Source: an uncultured Bacteroidota bacterium (GTDB taxonomy: Bacteria; Bacteroidota; Bacteroidia; Chitinophagales; Chitinophagaceae). From it: a DNA stretch of 64,000 bases. The stretch covers positions 179,265 through 243,264 of the forward strand of contig CAIKYB010000016.1 of NCBI GenBank assembly GCA_903831575.1, read 5' to 3'. Each line of letters begins with the position of its first letter. Position 1 is the stretch's first letter. Below the pieces are notes generated by a model. That model saw nothing but the letters and a program-made list of their open reading frames with translations, was not told the DNA's origin and made no database searches. The position numbers were made by a program, and so were the translations under genes. Shown in pieces: positions 57,554-64,000 of this stretch.

Positions 57554-59467
57554 ATGAAAAAACTCGAGTTGCTTTTTGTTGTATTACTATGTTCAAGTTG
57601 TGGAATAGCTCAGACCCTTTTTACTTTTGGAAAAAACGAAGTAAATAAAGAGGAGTTTTTACGGGCATATAATAAAAACAAAACAACGGTTGCAGATAAA
57701 GAAAAAGCAATAAGAGACTATGTAAATCTTTACATTAATTTCAAATTAAAAGTAAAGGCAGCAGAGGAACTTCGAATAGACACTTCTACACAATTAATAG
57801 AGGAACTGGATAATTTTCGTCGTCAGATTGTAGACAATTACATGAATGATGCTCAAACTTATAAAATGTTGATGGATCAGGCCTTTCAAAGAAGTCAATC
57901 AGATCTGCATCTTATTCACTATTCAGTTTCAATAGATCCAACGGCCACGGATACACTAAAAAAATTCGAAGCTATAAAAGAGGTATACAATAAGCTAGCA
58001 AAAGGAGATACTAACTATGATGCAATAGCCTCTTCTGTTGATGTTAAATTTTCTGACATGGGTTTTGTAACGGCGTTTACGCTTCCTTATCAATATGAGA
58101 ATTTGGTTTACGGATTAAAAAACGGAGAGGTTTCCAAGCCCTATCGGTCGAAATCTGCCTGGCATGTTTTTAAAATTATTGACCAGAGAATTAGTGCAGG
58201 AAAATGGAAACTCGCACAAATATTATTTACGTATCCTCCTGATAGTGATGAAATGGCAAAAAAACAGATCAAGCATCTTGCAGACTCTGTATACAAATTA
58301 ATAAAATCCGGATCTAATTTTTCTGATTTAGCTCGTTCCTTTAGTGATGACAAACTAACTTATTTGAATGGTGGTGAAATGTCGGAGTTTGGTACGGGTC
58401 AATTTGATTTCAGCTTTGAAAAACAGGTGGCTAATTTAAAAAAAGAAGGAGATATCTCACAGCCATTTTTTACTTCATTTGGAGTACATATTTTAAAGTT
58501 GATTTCACATACACCAACACCAACATCAAAAACAGACGACGCCTTACAATTTGACCTTAAACAAAAGCTTGCGCAGGATAATAGAATTAGTATTGCAAAA
58601 GAAAAATTCGCCAAAGATATTGCTACAAAAATCGGGTTTAAGTCTGTTGTGGCTATCAATAAAGCAGAATTATTCAAGCTTGCTGATTCCTTGATTGCGA
58701 ATCCAGAAGAAGATATTATCTCCAAACTTCCTGTTAGTCAAAAAGTAATTTTTTCATTTACAAAAGGAAGTACAAAGGCAAGCGGTTGGTTAAAATTTGT
58801 CAAAGAATACAAATTTAATCCGGAATCATACAAAGGTGAAACAAATGAGCAGTTGTGGGAGAAGTATAAATCCATAGCTTCACTTGAGCATTATCGTGAT
58901 CATCTAGAAGAATACAATATTGACTTTTCTTTACAAATGCGTGAATTTAAAGAAGGCAATATGTTATTTGAAATAATGGAAAAGCAAGTTTGGTCTAAGG
59001 CGTCAGATGACTCGACTGGCCTGAAGCAATATTACAATGACAATAGCCAACAATACAAATGGTCTGAAAGTGCGGATGTATTAATAATGAACTGTGCATC
59101 AGTTGCTTTTGCCAATTCAATAATGGATAGTATAAAATTAGGTATCTCTTGGAAAAAATTGGTAGAAAATCAGCCAGAATTATTACAAGGAGACAGTACA
59201 CGAGTAGAGTTAACTCAAATAGCCAGCCCATCAACGCCTGTAGTTGGCGCTTTCTCTGACATTACTAAAAACGCAGATGGTACAGCCACTTTTGTAAAGT
59301 ATTATCAACTTCATCCGGAAGGGGATCAACGTACATTTGAAGAATCGAGGGGAATGGTTATTAATGATTATCAAAATGTAATAGAGAAAAAATGGCTCGA
59401 AGCATTAAAAAAGAGATTCCCCGTTAAAATTAACGAAGCCTTGTTGCAAAGTATTATCAAGCAATAA
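57554..59467 (+). CDS. SurA-like periplasmic peptidyl-prolyl isomerase
   Basis: A 637-residue exported foldase. The ATG at 57554 is the start (MKKLELLFVVLL), with a lipobox-like CSSC at residues 13-16 within the signal. Two parvulin domains are recognisable. The first is poorly conserved (LHLIHYSVSIDPTATD, GLKNGEVSKPYRSKSAWHVF). The second is clearer (AQILFTYPPDSDEMAKKQ, FSDDKLTYLNGGEMSEFGTG, FFTSFGVHILKLISH). The long C-terminal region is not assigned. It probably escorts outer-membrane proteins. Co-transcribed with the thioredoxin-like gene. Confidence 0.88.
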   Translation: MKKLELLFVVLLCSSCGIAQTLFTFGKNEVNKEEFLRAYNKNKTTVADKEKAIRDYVNLYINFKLKVKAAEELRIDTSTQLIEELDNFRRQIVDNYMNDAQTYKMLMDQAFQRSQSDLHLIHYSVSIDPTATDTLKKFEAIKEVYNKLAKGDTNYDAIASSVDVKFSDMGFVTAFTLPYQYENLVYGLKNGEVSKPYRSKSAWHVFKIIDQRISAGKWKLAQILFTYPPDSDEMAKKQIKHLADSVYKLIKSGSNFSDLARSFSDDKLTYLNGGEMSEFGTGQFDFSFEKQVANLKKEGDISQPFFTSFGVHILKLISHTPTPTSKTDDALQFDLKQKLAQDNRISIAKEKFAKDIATKIGFKSVVAINKAELFKLADSLIANPEEDIISKLPVSQKVIFSFTKGSTKASGWLKFVKEYKFNPESYKGETNEQLWEKYKSIASLEHYRDHLEEYNIDFSLQMREFKEGNMLFEIMEKQVWSKASDDSTGLKQYYNDNSQQYKWSESADVLIMNCASVAFANSIMDSIKLGISWKKLVENQPELLQGDSTRVELTQIASPSTPVVGAFSDITKNADGTATFVKYYQLHPEGDQRTFEESRGMVINDYQNVIEKKWLEALKKRFPVKINEALLQSIIKQ

Positions 59468-59588
59468 GCAACCTTTTCAAACGATTGTTGTTATTATTTT
59501 AATAGACATTATTAATAGACAATATTAATAAAACCGTTTATTACTGTTTTTTTCTCCAAAAATCTTGTGTAAAAAACTTAGCAAAAAA

Positions 59589-59610
59589 TACTAAATAAAT
59601 TAGTTTAGTA
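59589..59610. promoter_or_regulatory. Inverted repeat in the recA promoter region
   Basis: TACTAAA (59589-59595) and TTTAGTA (59604-59610) are perfect 7-bp inverted copies around 8 bp. They cover the expected -33 region of the recA promoter, whose -7 element is at 59624. This is the placement of a repressor operator, but no known Bacteroidota damage-response box is recognised. Confidence 0.4.
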
Positions 59611-59623
59611 AAAATAAACCCCC

Positions 59624-59631
59624 TACATTTG
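59624..59631 (+). promoter_or_regulatory. Putative -7 element of the recA promoter
   Basis: TACATTTG fits TAnnTTTG and lies 55 bp before the recA ATG. No clean TTTG is found at the standard -33 spacing; a TTAG at 59600-59603 lies 20 bp upstream. Confidence 0.45.
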
Positions 59632-59686
59632 TATTCGCTTATGCATTAATAAGACAAATTAGATACATCACTTAAAAAAGAAAAAA

Positions 59687-60685
59687 ATGAGTAACGCAGA
59701 AAAACTGAAAGCACTTAAGCTTACAATGGACAAAATTGACAAGGACTTCGGAAAGGGTTCTGTAATGATGATGAATGAAAGACCTCCAAGTGAACAAGGA
59801 GTTATTTCAACAGGATCAATTGGATTGGATGTAGCATTAGGAATTGGCGGGTTGCCTAAAGGGAGGGTTATAGAAATTTATGGTCCGGAATCGTCAGGTA
59901 AAACAACATTGGCTACACATATAATAGCGGAAGCGCAAAAAAAGGGTGGTATTTGTGCTTTTATTGACGCAGAACATGCATTTGATAGTAGTTATGCTCA
60001 AAAGCTAGGTGTTGATATAGACAACTTATTAATATCTCAGCCAGATTATGGAGAACAGGCGTTAGAAATTGCAGACCGATTAATTCTTTCAGGAGCTCTT
60101 GATGTGGTGGTTATAGATTCTGTAGCAGCGTTGGTTCCAAAAAGTGAACTTGAAGGCGAAATGGGAGACAGCAAGATGGGATTGCATGCGAGATTAATGA
60201 GTCAGGCATTAAGAAAATTAACTGCAACAATTTCTAAAACAAACAGCTGCTGCATTTTTATCAACCAGTTGAGAGAAAAGATTGGTGTCATGTTTGGTAA
60301 TCCAGAAACAACTACCGGTGGTAATGCATTGAAGTTTTATGCATCAGTACGTTTGGATATTAGAAGAATGGCACAAATAAAAGACGGCGATGAAGTCGTT
60401 GGTAATCACATCAAGGTTAAAGTAGTTAAAAATAAAGTTGCTCCACCTTTCCGTCAAGCAGAGTTTGATATCATTTACGGGGAAGGAATTTCTAAAGTAG
60501 GTGAAATTATTGACATGGGAGTTGAGCTTGGTATTGTTCAAAAAAGCGGCAGCTGGTTTAGCTATAATGGTGAAAAGATGGGTCAAGGAAGAGAAGCAGT
60601 AAAACAATTACTGGCAGATAATCCAGAAATGGCCAATGAAATTGAAGCTAAAATAAGAGAGAAGATTAAGGAATTGCAAGCATAA
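59687..60685 (+). CDS. recA: DNA recombinase RecA
   Basis: A 332-residue ATP-dependent recombinase for strand exchange. Walker A GPESSGKT is at 66-73; the DNA-binding loop L1 region contains [20 protein letters not shown], and loop L2 follows [20 protein letters not shown]. The C-terminal domain ends in the charged [13 protein letters not shown]. Length is slightly shorter than E. coli RecA (353), mainly at the acidic C-terminus, as in other Bacteroidota. A terminator follows at 60813. Confidence 0.98.
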   Translation: MSNAEKLKALKLTMDKIDKDFGKGSVMMMNERPPSEQGVISTGSIGLDVALGIGGLPKGRVIEIYGPESSGKTTLATHIIAEAQKKGGICAFIDAEHAFDSSYAQKLGVDIDNLLISQPDYGEQALEIADRLILSGALDVVVIDSVAALVPKSELEGEMGDSKMGLHARLMSQALRKLTATISKTNSCCIFINQLREKIGVMFGNPETTTGGNALKFYASVRLDIRRMAQIKDGDEVVGNHIKVKVVKNKVAPPFRQAEFDIIYGEGISKVGEIIDMGVELGIVQKSGSWFSYNGEKMGQGREAVKQLLADNPEMANEIEAKIREKIKELQA

Positions 60686-60812
60686 TGCAAATTCATAAAA
60701 GTAAGCGGTTTTCCTAATCATTGGCATTTGAAATCAACAGATCAATTAAGGAGAATCAACATAAAAAAATAATTATAGGTTCGTTTTTTTTGGGTTAGTA
60801 ATCTATATAATC

Positions 60813-60845
60813 AAACCGTCCTTTTCTAAGGACGGTTTTTTAATT
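60813..60845 (+). terminator. Rho-independent terminator after recA
   Basis: A perfect 9-bp stem AAACCGTCC/GGACGGTTT (60813-60821 with 60830-60838), an 8-nt loop and a T run. It lies about 130 bp after the recA stop, so recA has a long 3' untranslated region or an unseen short element lies between. Confidence 0.88.
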
Positions 60846-60883
60846 TATGCCTGTTGAATAATAATGATGACATTTTAAAAAAC

Positions 60884-60930
60884 TTAGCCCACCGTTTAAT
60901 TTAGCCCACCGTTTAAACGGTGGGCTAAAT
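60884..60930. repeat. 32-bp perfect palindrome with a preceding partial copy
   Basis: 60899-60930 is a perfect 32-bp palindrome centred on GTTTAAAC, with arms ATTTAGCCCACC and GGTGGGCTAAAT. It is preceded by a partial direct copy of its left arm (60884-60898, TTAGCCCACCGTTTA). Such elements are found between genes in other Bacteroidota; it may be a REP-like element. Confidence 0.85.
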
Positions 60931-60990
60931 TACATATACAAATAATCATGGTAAACGAAGTGTAAAGCAATCAGCTTGATTAGTGTATTC

Positions 60991-61008
60991 GTAATATTGC
61001 AATATCGC
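60991..61008. repeat. Near copy of the corA-asnS palindrome
   Basis: GTAATATTGCAATATCGC differs at two positions from GCAATATTGCAATATTGC at 21110-21127. It lies about 80 bp before the EamA gene start. Confidence 0.35.
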
Positions 61009-61088
61009 ATTAACGATATACTAATAAAAACATAATCCCCACCGTTTTATAATTTGTATGATTTAATTTGCAGCATTAATAGTAACAA

Positions 61089-61982
61089 TTGAAAAACAAC
61101 ATAAAAGCGCACATAGCTGTTTTAGCCACAACAATATTTTTTTCAATAAATTTTACTGCAGTAAAATTTTTAATTGATGGAGATTTAATAATGCCTTTCA
61201 GTTTGAATTTTTTAAGAATTTCTATAAGTGCAATTTTACTTTGGAGTTTTTTTATTTTTAAAAAGGAAAAATCAAAAGTCGAAAAGAAAGACATCGGCAG
61301 AATAATATTATGCTCAATTACGGGAATTGTTTTTAATCAATTTTTATTTATTGAAGGCCTGTCTCTTTCAACTCCAATACACGGCGCTTTGTTAATGTTG
61401 ACAACACCTATTCTAATTACTTTTTTCGCCGCATCCTTTTTAGGCGAGAAATTGAACCGTCTTAAAATTATAGGTTTATTACTTGGAATTACCGGTTCTG
61501 CTTTTCTTATACTTTCAAGATCCTCAAACCAAACAGGCACAAATGTTTTTTTAGGCGACATTCTTATTTTTCTTAATGCTGTTTCTTACACGATATATTT
61601 TATAATTGTAAAACCCCTGATGAAAAAATATAGCGCTATTACCATTATTCGTTTGATGTTTACTTTTGGCTTTTTTATAGCTATTCCATTTTGTTGGAAT
61701 CAATTCACAATAATTCCATGGCATAATTATTCTGTAGTATCTTTTACAGTTTTGGGGTTGATTGTTATAGGCGGTACAACACTAGCGTATATGCTTAATA
61801 TTTATGGTATAAATAAATTAGGAGCGAGTATAACAGGTAATTATATTTATTTACAACCTGTCTTTGCAACTATCATAGCCATTGGATTTCATGCTGATCA
61901 TTTAGATTTTCAAAAAGTGCTATCGGCTATTTTAATATTTACCGGATTATATCTTGCAAATAAAAAAACTACCAATGGTTGA
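61089..61982 (+). CDS. EamA-family (DMT) transporter
   Basis: A 297-residue inner-membrane protein with ten helices in two similar EamA halves. The first half has TTIFFSINFTAVKFLIDGD and RIILCSITGIVFNQFLFIEG; the second has GDILIFLNAVSYTIYFIIVK and LGASITGNYIYLQPVFATII. Such proteins export metabolites or amino acids; the substrate is unknown. The start is TTG at 61089; no ATG precedes the first helix. Its stop overlaps the GNAT gene start by 8 bp, so the two are translationally coupled. Confidence 0.88.
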   Translation: MKNNIKAHIAVLATTIFFSINFTAVKFLIDGDLIMPFSLNFLRISISAILLWSFFIFKKEKSKVEKKDIGRIILCSITGIVFNQFLFIEGLSLSTPIHGALLMLTTPILITFFAASFLGEKLNRLKIIGLLLGITGSAFLILSRSSNQTGTNVFLGDILIFLNAVSYTIYFIIVKPLMKKYSAITIIRLMFTFGFFIAIPFCWNQFTIIPWHNYSVVSFTVLGLIVIGGTTLAYMLNIYGINKLGASITGNYIYLQPVFATIIAIGFHADHLDFQKVLSAILIFTGLYLANKKTTNG

Positions 61983-62439
61983 ATATATTTTTGTTTCCAC
62001 AGAAGATGAATACAAAGAAGCGATTTCTTTATTTAAAGAATATGCTGAATGGCTTAATATTGATCTGTCTTTTCAAAAATTTCAAGAAGAAATTGAGACC
62101 ATTAAAAACATGTACTCCTTACCGTTTGGCTCAATAATTTTATGTAAAATAGATAGGAACTATATTGCTTGTATAGCGATTAGACCAAAGGGTGATGATA
62201 TTGCAGAATTCAAAAGAATGTATGTCAAGCCCAATTACCAAAGAAATAAAATCGGTGAAACACTCTTGGAGATGTCATTGCAATTCGCAAAAAATGCAGG
62301 ATATAAAAAAGTGCGACTCGATACTTTGAACAGTATGACTCCCGCAATGAATCTATATGAGAAAAATGGTTTTTATAAAATAGATGCCTATTATTTTAAT
62401 CCAGAACCAACAGCTGTTTATTTTGAAAAAACACTTTAA
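61975..62439 (+). CDS. GNAT-family N-acetyltransferase
   Basis: A 154-residue acetyl-CoA-dependent acetyltransferase. The central strand and coenzyme A loop read AEFKRMYVKPNYQRNKIGE (residues about 72-90, Q/R-x-x-x-G pattern), followed by VRLDTLNSMTPAMNLYEKNG, the typical C-terminal GNAT part. The ATG at 61975 overlaps the EamA stop (8 bp) and is preferred over an in-frame TTG at 61954. Substrate unknown; linkage with the EamA transporter suggests a small molecule or amino acid. Converges with the phosphatase gene. Confidence 0.88.
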   Translation: MVEYIFVSTEDEYKEAISLFKEYAEWLNIDLSFQKFQEEIETIKNMYSLPFGSIILCKIDRNYIACIAIRPKGDDIAEFKRMYVKPNYQRNKIGETLLEMSLQFAKNAGYKKVRLDTLNSMTPAMNLYEKNGFYKIDAYYFNPEPTAVYFEKTL

Positions 62440-62930
62440 CTTTTTTTCGGATAATCAAAAAAGAGAAAGCTCTTTTCTGCTTTTTCAAAATCTTCCCACT
62501 TTTCAACTTCTGCATTAACACAAAAAATACCACTTGTTGGCATATTGTCTAGTCTAACTTTATTTGATAATCTATTTACATAATCCGTTATCCCTGGATT
62601 GTGACAGACGATAATTAAGTTGTCTACTTTGTTTTCTACTGAAGCAATAACTGACCCTATTTTTTCGGCTGTTGCAAGATATAAGCTATCCGTGTAGATT
62701 GTTTTTTCAGCAGATATATTTAGAGCACTTATAAAATATGCAGCGGTTTGTTTTGTTCTTAATGCAGCGCTGCTCAACAATAAATCAATGGATGATATTT
62801 TTAGTAATAGTTTTTCTGCACTCGCAAGAGCATCTCTTTCCCCTCTTTCGCTTAAACTTCTTTCAAAATCTGATTGATTAAATTGTTCAGCATTGCTTTT
62901 TGCATGTCTGATTAAAATAAGAGTCTTCAT
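62436..62930 (-). CDS. SixA-like histidine phosphatase
   Basis: A 164-residue protein of the histidine phosphatase superfamily. The catalytic RHG-type motif is LILIRHAKSNAEQ (RHA at residues about 8-10), and the second histidine is in LIIVCHNPGITDYVNRL. LSSAALRTKQTAAYF is also characteristic. SixA in E. coli removes phosphate from histidine phosphotransfer proteins, but family members also act on small metabolites, so the substrate is open. The stop overlaps the convergent GNAT stop by 4 bp. Confidence 0.9.
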   Translation of the reverse strand: MKTLILIRHAKSNAEQFNQSDFERSLSERGERDALASAEKLLLKISSIDLLLSSAALRTKQTAAYFISALNISAEKTIYTDSLYLATAEKIGSVIASVENKVDNLIIVCHNPGITDYVNRLSNKVRLDNMPTSGIFCVNAEVEKWEDFEKAEKSFLFFDYPKKS

Positions 62931-62953
62931 TTATCTAAATAAAAAGTAAACAT

Positions 62954-62981
62954 AAAAAATCCCAACAATCGTCGGGATTTT
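62954..62981 (-). terminator. Terminator after the 63-kb outer-membrane protein gene
   Basis: Stem AAAATCCC/GGGATTTT (62956-62963 with 62974-62981) with a 10-nt loop and a T-rich tail on the minus strand, 20 bp past the stop of the barrel gene. Confidence 0.8.
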
Positions 62982-63001
62982 ATTAATATAAAATTGATAA
63001 A

Positions 63002-63694
63002 TTATAGTCCGCTGATCGTAATACCTATTTGTAATAATTTCATGTCTTCTGCAACCTTATCTTTAAAAATAGAAGTAAGGTTGTAAGCGCCAAACAAACT
63101 CAAATAGCCATAGCCAATTCTTGCAGTTCCCACTAGTCTGCTACTGTTATAATAACTTTTAGAACTTAATTTTTCTGTATAATCGCCCTTGCCTTTTGAG
63201 TGAGCATTTAATAATATGCCAGCTTTTACACCCAACGCAAGCTTAAAGGACTTGTTGATTTTTTCGGGGTTAGAAAAATAACGTAATTCAACAGGTAGTT
63301 CCAAATAAGTGGTGCTTACTTTATATTTACTGTATTTCGGAGCAGCATCAAGATTATTAAAACCTAATATCGGAGTAGCTCCAGTTATATCAACAGACAT
63401 TTTATTAAAAAACAAATGGCTTGTTCCGAATCCCAATCCAAAGGCAACACTAAAATGAGGATTAGTTTTAAACACTTTATCTAGCATAAAGTAAATATTT
63501 GCCCCCCTTGAAGTTCCTTTACGATGACTACTTATACTATCAGGTGCTCCCATCCATCTGTCGGAACTCAACTGAAGCATAAAGTGATCGCTTGGTCGGG
63601 CTGTTAGTTCAAATTTCTTTTTACTTGTTTTTGTTTGTGCATAGGAGTTTATTGAAACTGCTGCTAACACTACTATGATAATATATTTTTTCAT
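63002..63694 (-). CDS. Putative outer-membrane beta-barrel protein (PorT-like)
   Basis: A 230-residue protein with a signal peptide (KYIIIVVLAAVSINSYAQ). Strand-like segments follow: HFSVAFGLGFGTSHLFFN, STTYLELPVELRYFSNPE, FKLALGVKAGILLNAHSKGK and LVGTARIGYGYLSLFGAYNL. This matches the OMP_b-brl_2 (PorT) type common in Bacteroidota. The specific role is unknown; it may be structural. Confidence 0.7.
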   Translation of the reverse strand: MKKYIIIVVLAAVSINSYAQTKTSKKKFELTARPSDHFMLQLSSDRWMGAPDSISSHRKGTSRGANIYFMLDKVFKTNPHFSVAFGLGFGTSHLFFNKMSVDITGATPILGFNNLDAAPKYSKYKVSTTYLELPVELRYFSNPEKINKSFKLALGVKAGILLNAHSKGKGDYTEKLSSKSYYNSSRLVGTARIGYGYLSLFGAYNLTSIFKDKVAEDMKLLQIGITISGL

Positions 63695-63808
63695 AAAATT
63701 TTATTGACATGCAAAAATAGCGTTTTTGACTGGTATAGACGTACTAATCTCCAGATGCAGCCGCTGTAATCACTTAATTGACTGAATGACTTGTTTCCGC
63801 ACTCATTT

Positions 63809-63967
63809 TTACACTTTATTATCAATCCGTTTGGTATTATAGTCTTTGATATTGATACTTGTTGAGATATTCACTTCTTTATCTAATCCGTTGATGCGTA
63901 AATAAATGATAGCATTTCCTTTAACGTTGGTTCTTGCTGAGTGTAGGATGGTGTAAATCTTAATCAT
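63809..63967 (-). pseudogene. Tyrosine-recombinase arm-binding domain fragment
   Basis: A 52-codon frame reads MIKIYTILHSARTNVKGNAI, then IYLRINGLDKEVNISTSINI, ending KDYNTKRIDNKV and a stop. This resembles the N-terminal arm-DNA-binding domain of Bacteroidota integrases (pattern KGxxxIYLRI-x-G-x-x-x-x-S-T-x-I). The SAM-like and catalytic domains are missing. The sequence after the stop shows no continuation, so it is a remnant, not an active integrase. The mobile element that left it may lie beyond the right edge. Confidence 0.65.
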
Positions 63968-64000
63968 AATCTTTATTATTTAATAATAAATAGTCTGGGA

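Larger units (their letters stand above)
60686..61088. other. 403-bp intergenic region after recA
   Basis: No gene is seen. It contains the recA terminator (60813-60845), a 32-bp palindrome with a partial copy (60884-60930), and an AATATTGCAATAT-type motif (60991-61008). The last 60 bp before the EamA gene hold TAATTTG-like sequences (61050-61070) that could form its promoter. Confidence 0.6.

Overview
This AT-rich 64 kb window looks like chromosome from a Bacteroidota bacterium, probably Chitinophagia or Sphingobacteriia-like. The evidence is a secreted metalloprotease with a C-terminal type IX secretion sorting domain, an Oar-like TonB-dependent outer-membrane receptor, the phylum-typical families DUF2480 and DUF6089, promoters resembling the Bacteroidota TTTG-N19-TAnnTTTG consensus, and few Shine-Dalgarno sequences. 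Family-level placement is an inference. Most of the window is housekeeping; accessory character is concentrated at the left edge, around 28.5-33.3 kb and at the right edge.

Layout. 1-3.4 kb: a truncated ATP-grasp ligase, a second ATP-grasp ligase fused to a SET domain, a long imperfect palindrome, and an ABC-transporter membrane domain with no ATPase. 3.4-13.2 kb: a zinc-finger protein, ssb, two outer-membrane proteins, a cupin, mnmG, ybeY, feoA, nadD, chrA, a DUF3089 protein and nadA. Two parS-like sites lie between mnmG and ybeY. 13.2-13.8 kb: a 640-bp gene-free AT-rich tract with DnaA-box-like motifs, a candidate replication origin. 13.8-28.5 kb: Oar-like receptor, PpiD-like foldase, DUF2480 protein, corA, asnS, rhlE-type helicase, katG and rho. 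28.5-33.3 kb: phenylalanine hydroxylase, a short-chain dehydrogenase, a flavin monooxygenase fused to a DsbA-like domain, and a frameshifted PatB-type aminotransferase. 33.5-39.1 kb: T9SS metalloprotease, a molybdopterin-fold protein, a lipoprotein and tRNA-Phe. 39.2-49.9 kb: a frameshifted glycosyltransferase, a flippase, recQ, a kdsD-manC-aminotransferase operon, dnaN, recX and an fRMsr-type GAF protein. 49.85-50.02 kb: four 46-47-bp tandem repeats. 50-59.5 kb: cysS, an EEP-family protein, two rhomboids (one lacking the catalytic Ser), rlmD, a thioredoxin-like protein and a SurA-like PPIase. 59.7-64 kb: recA, palindromic repeats, an EamA transporter, a GNAT acetyltransferase, a SixA-like phosphatase, an outer-membrane protein and a short tyrosine-recombinase fragment.

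How the genes fit together. DNA maintenance is well represented (ssb, recQ, dnaN, recX, recA, parS, candidate oriC). A second theme is the cell envelope: LPS sugar activation (kdsD, manC), a flippase and glycosyltransferase, TonB and T9SS proteins, and periplasmic foldases. The most promising novelty is the left-edge ATP-grasp / ATP-grasp-SET / ABC-membrane cluster, which could make, methylate and export a small peptide-like product; that function is inferred and the cluster's left part lies outside the window. Two genes are broken at 9-nt A/T runs by exactly one extra base, which is either a sequencing artefact or slippage-based switching.
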